Below, piece after piece: positions 41,075 through 49,894 of a stretch of 54,173 nt of DNA. Source of the stretch: Caproicibacter fermentans (GTDB taxonomy: Bacteria; Bacillota; Clostridia; Oscillospirales; Acutalibacteraceae); NCBI RefSeq assembly GCF_009746625.1, contig NZ_VWXL01000008.1, positions 1-54,173 of the forward strand, in the 5' to 3' direction. The translations under genes and the position numbers were made by a program. Below the pieces are notes generated by a model. It searched no databases, was not told where the DNA came from, and saw only the letters and a list, made by a program, of their open reading frames with translations. The number at the start of each line of letters is the position of its first letter. Positions within the stretch are counted from its first letter, which is position 1.

Positions 41075-42319
41075 ATGAGCAAACCATTGCAAGGAGTCCG
41101 CGTCATTGAGCTTGCCACCTTTATCGCCGCCGCTACGGCGGGCAGATTTATGGCTGACCTCGGCGCAGACGTCATCAAAATCGAATCGGCAAAGGGGGAC
41201 CCCCTGAGATACACGGCGCCTTCCGAGGGAAGACCGCTGGATATGTACGAAAACACCACATGGGATTTGGAAAACGGCAACAAACGCTGCATTTCCCTGA
41301 ATATGAAGGACCCGGCGGGCAAAGAGGCGTTTTTAAAACTGCTTGAAACGGCGGATGTCCTCATTACCAACTGGCGGGTTCAGGCGCTGGAACGCGCGGG
41401 CCTTGATTATGAAAGCCTGAAGCAAAAGTATCCCAAGCTTGTCTATGCAATCTGCACCGGCTATGGTGAATACGGTCCCGACAAAGACCTTCCGGGCTTT
41501 GATTTTACCGCATTCTTTTCAAGGGGAGGCTATCTGGATTCGCTGCGCCAGAAGGGCACCGTGCCGATGAACGTGGTGCCGGGCCTTGGCGACCACAATG
41601 TCGGCATGAACCTTGCCGCGGGAATTCTGGCGGCTCTGTATCAGGCGAAAACAACGGGCGTTGGAGAAAAGGTGGAAACTTCCCTGTTTGAAAGTGCCGT
41701 TTTCAACATGGGCATGATGATTCAGGCGTCAAATTACGAAGGAATCGCACAGCAGTATCCCATCGATGTCAGAAAGGCCGCCAATCCGTTTAACGCTGCA
41801 TGGAGGACAAAAGACGACCGGTTCATCCAGACTTGCATGCCGGATTACAACACCTATTACAAAGCCTTTATGAAGGCGATCGGACGGGAGGACCTTGTCG
41901 AAAACGAAAATTATTTCCCGATTCTGACTTGTCAGAAAAAGGGCCTTACTTCCGAGGTTTACGACATTGTCATGGAAGCGTTCAGCCGGAAGACCGTTGA
42001 GGAATGGACGCGGATTCTCGCCTCTGCCGACGTTCCGTTCGCGCTTGCGAAAAATTGGATGGAAATCCGGGAGGACAAGCAGGCCGAGGCGAATAACTGC
42101 TTCTACGACATGCGCTATTCCACTGGAAATACCAGAAGGCTGGTGAGACTTCCGGTGAAATTCCAGCAGATGGGTGTGCCGGACTATCGCAGAGGCCCGA
42201 TGATCGGCGAACAGGGGCCGGAAATTCTGAAAGACATCGGATATGACGAAAAGCAGGTTCAGAATCTGATGGAATCCGGCACTCTGTATGTTTGGAAGGA
42301 CGAGAAAAAGTCGAACTGA
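41075..42319 (+). CDS. hadA: Class III (CaiB/FldA-type) 2-hydroxyacid CoA-transferase
   Basis: The 414-residue enzyme moves CoA from the product acyl-CoA to a new 2-hydroxy acid. It has the family start GVRVIELATFIAAATAGRFMADLGADVIKIES, the region GNKRCISLNMKDPAGKEAFLKLL, the catalytic aspartate Asp173 in PGLGDHNVGMNLAAGI, and the PFNAAWRTKDDRFIQTCMPDYN block. A class III enzyme points to a Had/Fld pathway and not to the acrylate route, which uses a class I propionate CoA-transferase. AAAGGAGA lies 13 bases before the ATG. HadA- and FldA-like enzymes cannot be told apart by eye. Confidence 0.92.
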   Translation: MSKPLQGVRVIELATFIAAATAGRFMADLGADVIKIESAKGDPLRYTAPSEGRPLDMYENTTWDLENGNKRCISLNMKDPAGKEAFLKLLETADVLITNWRVQALERAGLDYESLKQKYPKLVYAICTGYGEYGPDKDLPGFDFTAFFSRGGYLDSLRQKGTVPMNVVPGLGDHNVGMNLAAGILAALYQAKTTGVGEKVETSLFESAVFNMGMMIQASNYEGIAQQYPIDVRKAANPFNAAWRTKDDRFIQTCMPDYNTYYKAFMKAIGREDLVENENYFPILTCQKKGLTSEVYDIVMEAFSRKTVEEWTRILASADVPFALAKNWMEIREDKQAEANNCFYDMRYSTGNTRRLVRLPVKFQQMGVPDYRRGPMIGEQGPEILKDIGYDEKQVQNLMESGTLYVWKDEKKSN

Positions 42320-42404
42320 TTTCAATCAAAGGGACTGCAACCGGACCGGCACCGGTTTCGGCTGCGGTTCTTTCAGTTGATATTACGGAATTACCGGGGA
42401 TGCA

Positions 42405-44066
42405 ATGATGAAACTGGTTCATAAGACGATAATTGAATGTTTGGCGGAACGGGCAGGCGCCGACGGCGAAAAGACGGCTGTTGAAACGGGCGGGTGGAGC
42501 TGTACCTATCGTCAGCTTGACCTGTTTTCCGATCTTTTGGCGGCACAGATGAAAAGAAACGGAATCGGCACTGGGGTGCATGTTGGCATCTGGAGCGTCA
42601 ACAGCCCGGAGTGGGTCGTAACGTTTTTTGCGCTGGTGAAAACGGGAGCCGTGCCCGTGCTGTTAAATACCTGTTTTCAGGATGACGAAATTACGCAGGT
42701 TCTGAATTATGCAAATGTAGAGGTCCTGTATTACGGAGAAGGTTACAAGACAACATCCTATCGGGACATGATTGAAAGAATCAGGGAAAAAACGCCGAAC
42801 ATCAGGCGTTTCGTTTCAATGGATCAGGTTAAAGACGGAATGAATTCCGCCGGGAGTAGGTATGCCGACGCGACGCATGGGCAAAAGGCCTTCGCCGAGC
42901 TTCAGGAAGCGAAGAAAAAAATCCGGCCGCAAGACACGGCCTGCATGATTTTCACCTCTGGAACCACTCTTGTTCCCAAAGGAGTGCTTCTCAGCCATTA
43001 CAGCCTGGTCAACAATGCCGCCGCGGTGTCAGAAGCGATGCAATGGAGCGGACGGGATAAGATGTGCATTACTGTGCCGATGTTCCATTGCTTCGGCCTG
43101 ACGGTCGGCATTCTGGCCTGTGTAATCTGCGGTGCGGGTATGTATCTGATTCCCTGCTTCCGGACCGGAGTCGTATGGGACGCGATTGAGAATCAGCGCT
43201 GCACAATCCTGAACGGCGTGCCAAGTATGTTTCTCGCGCTTATCCGGAGTTCAAACGGGCGGGGAAGAACTGCGCCTTTCCTGAATTCCGGAATTATCGC
43301 CGGGTCGCCGATTACGCCGGAGGATTACAATGAAATCTGTGAACGGTTTCCATCGCTTCATCTTCAGCCTTCGTACGGCCAGACGGAAACCTCCCCCTGT
43401 GTGACGATTGCGGATTGGAACGATCCCCAGGGAAAGAAAAGCGCTTCTGCGGGAAAGCCGATTGACTTTGTCAGCGTTCGCATTTGTTCCGTTTCGAATG
43501 GAACCGTCGAGAAATTGGACAAAGACGGTGAAATTCAGGTCAAAGGCTACAATGTGATGGAGGGTTACTATCATCTTCCGCAGGCGAACAGAGAAGCCTT
43601 TACGGCGGACGGCTGGCTGAAAACGGGGGATATCGGCCATTTCGATTCCGACGGGGAACTCCATGTTACCGGCAGGCTGAAAGAGATGATTATCCGCGGC
43701 GGCGAAAATATATCTCCGCGCGAAATCGAGCGGGCGATTCGCGCGCTTGACTGGGTGGAGCAGGTCAAAGTGGTTGGTGTGCCCGACAAAGTGATGCAGG
43801 AGGCCATAGCGGCGTGCATCATTCCCAAACAGGGATGTCAAGTTGACAGGAACGGACTGTTCCGTTATTTAGATAAAAAACTTTCCCAATATAAAATGCC
43901 TTCCTATGTATTCGAATTCAAATCTTTTCCTTTCAACGCAAGTGGAAAAATTCAGTTGGAAAAAATAAGGAAACAGGCGGCTGTGCTGGCTGAACAGGCA
44001 GCAAAAGAAAAAAAGGAGGAAGCACAAATATGGCAGACGCGTATTTTACGGAGCAACATGAGCTAA
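42405..44066 (+). CDS. Acid-CoA ligase (AMP-forming, class I adenylate-forming family)
   Basis: The 553-residue enzyme makes an acyl-CoA from acid, ATP and CoA. It shows the P-loop motif MIFTSGTTLVPKGVLLSH near 185, VPMFHCFGLTVG near 225, SYGQTETSP near 327 and LKTGDIGHFDSDGELHVTGRLKEMIIRGGENISPREIE near 405-440. The C-terminal catalytic lysine is in NASGKIQLEKI near 520. In the cluster it would prime the CoA-transferase cycle by making the first CoA ester, as proposed for ligases in aryl-lactate clusters. It overlaps the next gene by 37 bases. Confidence 0.9.
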   Translation: MMKLVHKTIIECLAERAGADGEKTAVETGGWSCTYRQLDLFSDLLAAQMKRNGIGTGVHVGIWSVNSPEWVVTFFALVKTGAVPVLLNTCFQDDEITQVLNYANVEVLYYGEGYKTTSYRDMIERIREKTPNIRRFVSMDQVKDGMNSAGSRYADATHGQKAFAELQEAKKKIRPQDTACMIFTSGTTLVPKGVLLSHYSLVNNAAAVSEAMQWSGRDKMCITVPMFHCFGLTVGILACVICGAGMYLIPCFRTGVVWDAIENQRCTILNGVPSMFLALIRSSNGRGRTAPFLNSGIIAGSPITPEDYNEICERFPSLHLQPSYGQTETSPCVTIADWNDPQGKKSASAGKPIDFVSVRICSVSNGTVEKLDKDGEIQVKGYNVMEGYYHLPQANREAFTADGWLKTGDIGHFDSDGELHVTGRLKEMIIRGGENISPREIERAIRALDWVEQVKVVGVPDKVMQEAIAACIIPKQGCQVDRNGLFRYLDKKLSQYKMPSYVFEFKSFPFNASGKIQLEKIRKQAAVLAEQAAKEKKEEAQIWQTRILRSNMS

Positions 44067-45178
44067 TCAGGAAACTGGCCCGCGAATTTGCGGAAAAGGA
44101 ACTGACGAAGGAAATTCTTGACAAGGTGGAGGAAACAGGGGAATTCCCAGAGGAAATTCTTGACAAAATGGCCGCGGCGGGATTTTTCGGAATCAAAATA
44201 CCGAAGGAATATGGCGGCCAGGGGGCGGACGCCCGTTCTTATGTTCTGGTCATGGAGGAAATCGCGAGAGTTTCGGGCGTGGCGAGCATCTACGTGTCGA
44301 CCCCGAACTCCCTTTCAGGCGGACCGCTGCTTCTCGCCGGCAATGAGGAACAGAAAGCGAAATATCTGACACCGGTGGTAACCGGCAAGAAAAAACTGGC
44401 ATTCGCTCTGACCGAACCGGGCGCGGGCTCCGACGCGAGCGGCATGGTGACCTCCGCCGTAAAGGAGGGCGACCATTATGTGCTGAACGGGCGCAAATGT
44501 TTTATCACAATGGCCCCGCTTTCCGACTATGCGGTTATTTTTGCAAAGACCGACATGAAAAAGGGCAACAAGGGCATTTCGGCGTTTGTCGTTGATATGA
44601 AAGGCCCGGGCGTCAGCTGCGGCAAGCCGGAAGACAAGATGGGCATCATCGGCTGCGCGACCTCTGATATTATTCTGGAGAATGCGATCGTTCCGGAAAC
44701 GGACCGTTTGGGCGAAGAGGGCGAGGGATTCAAAATCGCCATGAAGACGCTGAATACCGGCCGTTTGGGCGTGGCGGCTCAGTCAATCGGCATCGCACAG
44801 GGCTGCCTGGACGAGACCATAAAATACGCAAAGGAAAGAAAACAGTTTGGGCAGCGGATTGCCGACTTTCAGGCCATCGGTTTCATGATCGCCAATATGG
44901 CCACAAAGCTGGAGGCCGCAAAGCAGCTGACCTATAAGGCTGCGTACCTTCTGGATACCAAACAGGATACGACACTCAATGCGTCGATGGCAAAGTATTT
45001 TGCCTCCGAGGTGTGCAACGAAATCGCGGCCTGCGCCGTTCAGATTCACGGCGGATACGGATTTATCAAGGATTATAAGGTAGAGCGGATGTACCGCGAC
45101 TGCCGCGTGTTTACCATTTATGAAGGAAGCAGTCAGGTTCAGCAGATTGTCATCAGCAAGCAGCTGCTGAAAAAGTAA
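44030..45178 (+). CDS. acdB: Acyl-CoA dehydrogenase (enoyl-CoA reducing, works with EtfAB)
   Basis: The 382-residue flavoprotein has the family order: N-terminal helices (YFTEQHELIRKLAREFAEKEL), FAD/substrate motifs LAFALTEPGAGSDASGM and KCFITMAPLSDYAV, the C-terminal helical domain with ERKQFGQRIADFQAIGFMIANM, and QIHGGYGFIKDYKVERMYRD. The catalytic glutamate is Glu365 in IYEGSSQVQ. Next to EtfB and a ferredoxin-fused EtfA it should reduce the enoyl-CoA with NADH while also reducing ferredoxin, as in the caffeyl- and butyryl-CoA systems. Start: AAAGGAGG 10 bases before the ATG, inside the ligase gene. Confidence 0.93.
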   Translation: MADAYFTEQHELIRKLAREFAEKELTKEILDKVEETGEFPEEILDKMAAAGFFGIKIPKEYGGQGADARSYVLVMEEIARVSGVASIYVSTPNSLSGGPLLLAGNEEQKAKYLTPVVTGKKKLAFALTEPGAGSDASGMVTSAVKEGDHYVLNGRKCFITMAPLSDYAVIFAKTDMKKGNKGISAFVVDMKGPGVSCGKPEDKMGIIGCATSDIILENAIVPETDRLGEEGEGFKIAMKTLNTGRLGVAAQSIGIAQGCLDETIKYAKERKQFGQRIADFQAIGFMIANMATKLEAAKQLTYKAAYLLDTKQDTTLNASMAKYFASEVCNEIAACAVQIHGGYGFIKDYKVERMYRDCRVFTIYEGSSQVQQIVISKQLLKK

Positions 45179-45197
45179 GAAGGGAGAAGCTTAAGGC

Positions 45198-45995
45198 ATG
45201 AAAATATTAGTTTGTGTAAAACAGGTTCCGGATACGAATGAGGTTAAAATTGATCCGGTCAAGGGAACCCTGATCCGCGAGGGTGTTCCCAGCATCCTGA
45301 ATCCGGACGACGCAAATGCGCTGGAAGCCGCGCTTCAGCTTAAGGACAAAGACCCGGACACGAAGATTGCCGTTCTCACCATGGGCCCCCCGCAGGCAAC
45401 TTATATGCTCAGAGAATGCCTTGCGATGGGTGCGGACGAGGCGTATCTGCTCAGCGACCGTGCGTTCGGCGGAGCGGACACCTGTGCCACTTCCACAACA
45501 ATTGCGGCGGGAATTAAAAAAGTCGGGAATGTCGACCTCGTTTTTGCAGGGCGCCAGGCCATTGACGGCGACACCGCGCAGGTTGGCCCCCAGGTCGCGC
45601 AGCGTTTGAACGTGCCGGTTGTTACCTATGTAAAGGACATCAAGGCTGAAACGGGAAAAGTGACCGTTCAGAGGCAGATGGAAGACGGGTATGAGATTAT
45701 TGAGGTTCAAACCCCATGCCTTCTTACCTGCGTGAAAGAGCTGAACGAACCCAGGTATATGTCGGTCGGGGCGATTGTTGACGCATATCAAAAGGAAATT
45801 ACGGTTTGGGGACATGATCAGGTTGAACTTGACCCGAAGGACTGCGGACTGAACGCCTCCCCAACACAGGTTTTCCGCTCCTTTACACCGCCGCAGAAGG
45901 GCAAGGGCGAAATGCTTTCGGGTTCCGTCGGCGAGATAGCGGCGGTACTTGTTTCCAAGCTGAACGAAAAGCATCTATTAAAAAAAGAAGGGTGA
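45198..45995 (+). CDS. etfB: Electron transfer flavoprotein beta subunit
   Basis: The 265-residue subunit starts [20 protein letters not shown] and contains [48 protein letters not shown], and [25 protein letters not shown] (flavin-contact motif). The C-terminal arm reaches over EtfA. In bifurcating Etfs this subunit holds the flavin that takes electrons from NADH. It is followed after 7 bases by etfA. It is co-transcribed with the acyl-CoA dehydrogenase. Confidence 0.94.
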   Translation: MKILVCVKQVPDTNEVKIDPVKGTLIREGVPSILNPDDANALEAALQLKDKDPDTKIAVLTMGPPQATYMLRECLAMGADEAYLLSDRAFGGADTCATSTTIAAGIKKVGNVDLVFAGRQAIDGDTAQVGPQVAQRLNVPVVTYVKDIKAETGKVTVQRQMEDGYEIIEVQTPCLLTCVKELNEPRYMSVGAIVDAYQKEITVWGHDQVELDPKDCGLNASPTQVFRSFTPPQKGKGEMLSGSVGEIAAVLVSKLNEKHLLKKEG

Positions 45996-46002
45996 GAACA
46001 AC

Positions 46003-47193
46003 ATGGCAGTTGTTGTATTAAAGGATCAGTGCAAAGGCTGCACGAAATGCGTGAAAAGTTGTCCGTTTCAGGCAATTACGATGGAGAACAGAATTGCCGT
46101 GATTGGTCCGGCCTGCACAGGCTGCGGCCAGTGCGTCGAAGTTTGCCCGTTTCAGGCGATCAAGAAGACGGAAGACAAAAAGGCCGCAAAAGATTTGAGT
46201 ACCTATCACGGCGTATGGGTTTTTGCCGAGCAGAGAGACGGAAAGCTGATGCAGGTGGCGGTTGAACTGCTGGGCGAGGGAGCCAAGCTTGCCAAAGCCG
46301 TGGGCTGCGAACTTTGCGCGGTTCTTTGCGGTTCCGGTGTGGAACCGCTCGTGAGCGAACTCTTTGAGTACGGCGCCGACAAGGTCTATTACGCCGATGC
46401 ACCGGAGCTTAAACAATATACGACCGATGCCTATACCAAGGCGATTTACGAGGCGATTGAAACCTATAAACCTGAAATTGTTCTGCTTGGTGCGACACAT
46501 ATCGGCCGCGACCTGGGTCCCTGCCTTGCGGTCCGCTGCGGAACCGGACTGACGGCTGACTGTACAAAGCTTGAAATTAACCCGGAGACCAAGGGGATCA
46601 TGCAGACCCGCCCCGCGTTCGGCGGCAATCTGATGGCGACGATTGTTTGCCCGAACCACAGGCCGCAGATGTCGACGGTTCGCCCGGGCGTTATGGAGAA
46701 AGCTACAAGGACTGCCGGCAGAGCCGGAGAGCTGATTCGTTTGAGGATCGGATTCCATGAGGGCGATATTCGCACAAAGGTGCTGGAGGTTGTTAAATCC
46801 GTCAAAGAGGCGGTGTCCCTGACCGACGCTGAGATCATTGTTTCGGGAGGAATGGGGCTGGGAAATCCGGAGGGATTCGAACTCCTCAAAAAATTTGCGG
46901 AAAAGCTCGGCGGGACCATAGCGGCGTCAAGAGCTGCGGTTGATGCCGGCTGGATTGATCACGCCTATCAGGTTGGACAGACCGGAACGACTGTGAAGCC
47001 GAAAATTTATTTTGCCTGCGGTATTTCCGGTGCCATTCAGCATGTGGCCGGAATGCAAAAATCCGGGCTGATTGTCGCAATCAATACCAATGAAAGCGCG
47101 CCGATTTTCGATATTGCTGATTTCTGCATTGTTGGCGATCTGTATAAGGTGATTCCGGCCATTCTGGAAGAACTTGAAAACGTGCCGTGTTAA
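46003..47193 (+). CDS. etfA: Electron transfer flavoprotein alpha subunit with N-terminal 2[4Fe-4S] ferredoxin domain
   Basis: The 396-residue protein has about 60 extra N-terminal residues with two ferredoxin motifs: [12 protein letters not shown] (Cys9, 12, 15, 19) and [12 protein letters not shown] about 28 residues later. A regular EtfA follows, starting [19 protein letters not shown]. The C-terminal FAD domain has [41 protein letters not shown] and [20 protein letters not shown]. The same fusion occurs in CarE of caffeyl-CoA reductase, an electron-bifurcating complex. It is the last gene of the operon, before a strong terminator. Confidence 0.95.
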   Translation: MAVVVLKDQCKGCTKCVKSCPFQAITMENRIAVIGPACTGCGQCVEVCPFQAIKKTEDKKAAKDLSTYHGVWVFAEQRDGKLMQVAVELLGEGAKLAKAVGCELCAVLCGSGVEPLVSELFEYGADKVYYADAPELKQYTTDAYTKAIYEAIETYKPEIVLLGATHIGRDLGPCLAVRCGTGLTADCTKLEINPETKGIMQTRPAFGGNLMATIVCPNHRPQMSTVRPGVMEKATRTAGRAGELIRLRIGFHEGDIRTKVLEVVKSVKEAVSLTDAEIIVSGGMGLGNPEGFELLKKFAEKLGGTIAASRAAVDAGWIDHAYQVGQTGTTVKPKIYFACGISGAIQHVAGMQKSGLIVAINTNESAPIFDIADFCIVGDLYKVIPAILEELENVPC

Positions 47194-47266
47194 AATAAAT
47201 GCGGGGCCGGTCCATATCCCGGTCTTTCAAAATGGGAATGAAGTAACGAATTCGGAGAATTCAAAT

Positions 47267-47305
47267 AAAAAGCGGCGGAAAAAATTCTTTTCCGGCCGCT
47301 TTTTC
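47267..47305 (+). terminator. Terminator of the dehydratase/Etf operon
   Basis: AAAAAGCGGCGGAAAA pairs with TTTTCCGGCCGCTTTTT with one bulged base and ends in TTTTT. It lies 75 bases after the etfA stop and can also act for the convergent gene on the other strand. Confidence 0.82.
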
Positions 47306-47354
47306 TGTTCTGGCGGGCAATCCAGTTTTCCGGGTTTGACCGTCTGCTGTAAAG

Positions 47355-47675
47355 TCAGGGCGTCGGCGAAGCTGACGCGGCGCCCGTTACCCGCGTTCCG
47401 GATATCTGAAAGTTGCCGTAGCCGGTCGTTGCCACCGCTGCAAGCGCATTTCCTGACAGGGTTCCCTTCACTTGATATTTTGTGCAAAAAAAGCCCATGC
47501 TAAGAACGCCTGAAAATTCAAAGGCATTAAAATCAATTTTGCCGTTTTTAAAAAAGCTGGTGCTTCCCATGGCCCGAATGGAGCCGCTTAAAATCCCTCG
47601 TTCCTCTTCCATGGCCAGCACGCCTCTTTGGGGTCCGATGGGTGTCTGCAATGTAACATTGAAAGTACTTTTCAT
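47355..47675 (-). CDS. Hypothetical small beta-rich protein
   Basis: The 106-residue protein starts MKSTFNVTLQTPIGPQRGVLAM. It is rich in alternating hydrophobic residues and glycines (GILSGSIRAMGS, FEFSGVLSMGFFCTKYQVKGTLSG), so a beta-barrel or lipocalin-like fold is possible. I do not recognise the family. The start was chosen at an ATG preceded by GGGGA; an upstream extension has no SD. It lies convergent to the etf genes and downstream of the sodC-like gene. Confidence 0.55.
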   Translation of the reverse strand: MKSTFNVTLQTPIGPQRGVLAMEEERGILSGSIRAMGSTSFFKNGKIDFNAFEFSGVLSMGFFCTKYQVKGTLSGNALAAVATTGYGNFQISGTRVTGAASASPTP

Positions 47676-47770
47676 AATAAATCCCCGTTTATTTTGTATT
47701 TCAATCCGCATTCCACAAGCGGGGAGTACGGCTGAAAAGGGATGATTTGGCGGTTTTTACGCAAAGTCGG

Positions 47771-48286
47771 TCAGCGGTATAAGATGCCCGTCGGCATGAT
47801 TTTACCGCACGCTATTTTGGCACCGGAATTCCCGGATGGCTGCGTTGTGAAATCATCCGGAGCCGCGTGAACGATCACAGTTCGCCCGACGACTTCATTC
47901 ACGGTAAATCTGTCGGTGAAAAACGCCATGAAAGCGTATCCCCGGTTGCCGAACAACGGAGGAAGATCGCCCGCATGTGCGGGATGCGGACAGCCGTTTG
48001 GATTATAATGACCGTCCGTGTCGGCGAAAGGGTCTTCGGCGTTTCCCGTACAGGATTTGCCCTCGTGAATATGGAATCCGTAGATGTCGGGAGAGCACGC
48101 CTGTGTCCCTGTTGGGAGCCCATGAACCTGGGCGATCAGATAAACTCCGTCCGAAGTCTGATAAAAGGAGACAAAGCCGCGGAGATCGGGATAATCGGGG
48201 CTGCCGTTTATCATGGCGCGGGCATTGGGAATCCTTCGCAGGGTATTTTGAAAAAGTCTCAGATTCATTTGGTGTTCTGAAAGCAA
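47771..48286 (-). CDS. sodC: Cu/Zn superoxide dismutase family protein
   Basis: The 171-residue protein carries the SodC pattern: GFHIHEGKSC (two metal histidines), GHYNPNGCPHPAHAGDLPPLF (bridging and zinc histidines), GRTVIVHAAPDDFTTQP (fourth copper-site histidine plus active-site region) and a final IACGKI with the disulfide cysteine. No signal peptide is seen, so the product appears cytoplasmic, which is unusual for bacterial SodC but common for this Clostridia type. The start is TTG, 7 bases after GGAGG. In an anaerobe it would serve in oxygen tolerance. Activity is inferred. Confidence 0.85.
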   Translation of the reverse strand: MLSEHQMNLRLFQNTLRRIPNARAMINGSPDYPDLRGFVSFYQTSDGVYLIAQVHGLPTGTQACSPDIYGFHIHEGKSCTGNAEDPFADTDGHYNPNGCPHPAHAGDLPPLFGNRGYAFMAFFTDRFTVNEVVGRTVIVHAAPDDFTTQPSGNSGAKIACGKIMPTGILYR

Positions 48287-48487
48287 GGTACCACCTCCTG
48301 GACTATTTTATGCACATGGAAATTAATTGCCAATGTACTGCCTGAGCAACCAGCCGTTTTTCGGAGACGAAGGTTTTCAAGCGCCGACATATTTTTAAAA
48401 GACTTCCATATTTTATGGTATAAGGCGGAGGGCGGTACAGTACCGCTTGCCGGTAAATTTCGCTGATGGGAAAGGATGTTTTGAAAG

Positions 48488-49483
48488 ATGTGTACGGCAA
48501 TCACGTTTCAGTCTAAGCAGGGAGTCAATTTTTTTGGGCGCACCATGGACTTTTCTTACCCGATCGAACCGAAGACCTATATCATCCCCAAGAATTACGT
48601 TTGGCACAATGTTTTGAACGGGAACATGTACAGCGATTCTTACAGCTTTATCGCAATCGGTCAGGAAAGTGATGAAATGCTGGGCTTTTTTGACGGAGTC
48701 AATGAAAGAGGGTTTGCTTCGGCGGTATTGTATTTTCCGGGATATGCAAAATATCAGGAAAAAGTGACCAAAGAACAGAAGGAACCCGTTGCGGCGCTTG
48801 ATTTTCTCCATTATATTTTGGGAAAATGCGGATCGATAGACGAATTAGACGGGCTCTTGCGGCAAATTTCTCTGTTTGGCGTTCCGGACCCGATCACACA
48901 GAGCGTTGCCCCGCTGCACTGGATTGCAACCGACCGAAGCGGGAAAAGCGTTGTCATCGAATCGACGGAGCAGGGAATCAAACTGTATCGAAATCCCATC
49001 GGGGTTTTGACCAACAGCCCGGATTTTCCATGGCATATGACAAACCTCAGAAATTATATGACGGCGGCTCCGCGGCAGGAGGAAGAGGTTTTCTGGGGAG
49101 AAGTTCCGCTCAGGCCGTTCGGTCAGGCGGGAGGAACCGTGCCGCTGCCGGGAGGCGATACCTCCCCGGAGCGGTTTGTGAGAACGGCGTATCAAAAAAC
49201 GCATGTTGAAATCCCTTCCGGCGACACCGAGGCGGTAATCACCTGTTTTCATCTCATGGAAAATGTCACAATTCCCAGAGGAGTGGTCGAAACGGCGAAA
49301 GGCGACTGTGACGATACAAAATATACTGCTTTTATCAACACAAAAACATGCGAGTATTTTTTTAGGACTTATGACAACAGCGAGATTGCGTGCGCAAGCC
49401 TGTGGGACCGCAGCGGATACAGCAAAAAACCGGTCTGCCTGGGAGATTTGGCGCGTCCGGTTTCCTTTCATAAAATTTCTTGA
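48488..49483 (+). CDS. Choloylglycine hydrolase family (bile salt hydrolase or penicillin V acylase-like)
   Basis: The 331-residue N-terminal-nucleophile hydrolase starts MCTAITFQSKQG: after Met removal Cys2 is the nucleophile, which fixes the start. Other family residues are Arg and Asp in FGRTMDFSYP, the NERG block (FDGVNERGFASAVLYFPGY), and Asn in GVLTNSPDFPWHMTNLRNY. Such enzymes cleave amide bonds of conjugated bile acids or of penicillin V and N-acyl homoserine lactones. The substrate loop sequence does not let me separate these by eye. Gut origin would favour bile salts. Confidence 0.88.
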   Translation: MCTAITFQSKQGVNFFGRTMDFSYPIEPKTYIIPKNYVWHNVLNGNMYSDSYSFIAIGQESDEMLGFFDGVNERGFASAVLYFPGYAKYQEKVTKEQKEPVAALDFLHYILGKCGSIDELDGLLRQISLFGVPDPITQSVAPLHWIATDRSGKSVVIESTEQGIKLYRNPIGVLTNSPDFPWHMTNLRNYMTAAPRQEEEVFWGEVPLRPFGQAGGTVPLPGGDTSPERFVRTAYQKTHVEIPSGDTEAVITCFHLMENVTIPRGVVETAKGDCDDTKYTAFINTKTCEYFFRTYDNSEIACASLWDRSGYSKKPVCLGDLARPVSFHKIS

Positions 49484-49512
49484 AAACTGCGCGCGCAGAC
49501 AAACCCGCCGCC

Positions 49513-49541
49513 CCCGAAGGCCCACGGTACCGGCTTTCGGG
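49513..49541 (+). terminator. Hairpin after the choloylglycine hydrolase gene
   Basis: CCCGAAGGCC pairs with GGCTTTCGGG (10 bp with one G-U) 30 bases after the stop. No U-tract follows, so on its own it is a weak terminator; a second hairpin stands just downstream. Confidence 0.5.
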
Positions 49542-49562
49542 TCCGCCTGTTTCTCCGCATAG

Positions 49563-49586
49563 AAAAGCCGCCCGAAGGCGGCTTTT
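49563..49586 (+). terminator. Terminator between the hydrolase gene and the 38-residue ORF
   Basis: AAAAGCCGCC and GGCGGCTTTT form a perfect 10-bp stem with a CGAA loop. It ends directly before the GGGGAGGAG SD of the small ORF, so it could also lie in that ORF's leader. Confidence 0.7.
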
Positions 49587-49599
49587 GGGGAGGAGTGTT

Positions 49600-49716
49600 A
49601 TGAAAAAAGTTTATGAAAATCCTCAATCTGAGGGACTTGTGGTTTGTCTGCGGGCCTGCGGTTCGGTGTTCCGATCATGCCGCCGACCATGCTGCAGTGA
49701 TTTTGTTTTGCTTTGA
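49600..49716 (+). CDS. Putative 38-residue cysteine-containing peptide
   Basis: The peptide starts MKKVYENPQSEGLVVC and has four more cysteines in CGSVFRSCRRPCCSDF. MKKxYExP is a frequent opening of short peptides in Clostridia, some of which are modified peptides, but no maturation gene lies nearby. The SD GGGGAGGAG stands 4-5 bases before the ATG and is one of the strongest in the window. It follows a terminator hairpin. It may be a real small gene or the remains of one; no function is assigned. Confidence 0.45.
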   Translation: MKKVYENPQSEGLVVCLRACGSVFRSCRRPCCSDFVLL

Positions 49717-49827
49717 CGGTTTTAATTATACCGGCATGTTGTTAAGGAGCCGTTAAGAAGAAATGAAAATAGATGGAGAAAACAGTTAAGAAATTTTGAA
49801 TACAGCCGCCCGATGTGACCCATACGG

Positions 49828-49856
49828 TTGGGATAAGTTTCAAAATGTGGTATAAT
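49828..49856 (+). promoter_or_regulatory. Promoter of the 543-residue membrane protein gene
   Basis: TTGGGA (49828-49833), a 17-base spacer and a perfect TATAAT (49851-49856) preceded by TGG (extended -10) stand about 40 bases before the start codon. This is the best sigma-A type promoter in the window. Confidence 0.75.
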
Positions 49857-49894
49857 CTAATTAAAATCAGAGATTATCTGAAAGGAAATATGTT

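Noticed and set aside
36683-47193. Acrylate (lactate to propionate) pathway operon
   Set aside because: The CoA-transferase is class III of the HadA/FldA type, not a class I propionate CoA-transferase, and the dehydratase subunits look like HadBC/FldBC; lactate as substrate is not excluded but not favoured.
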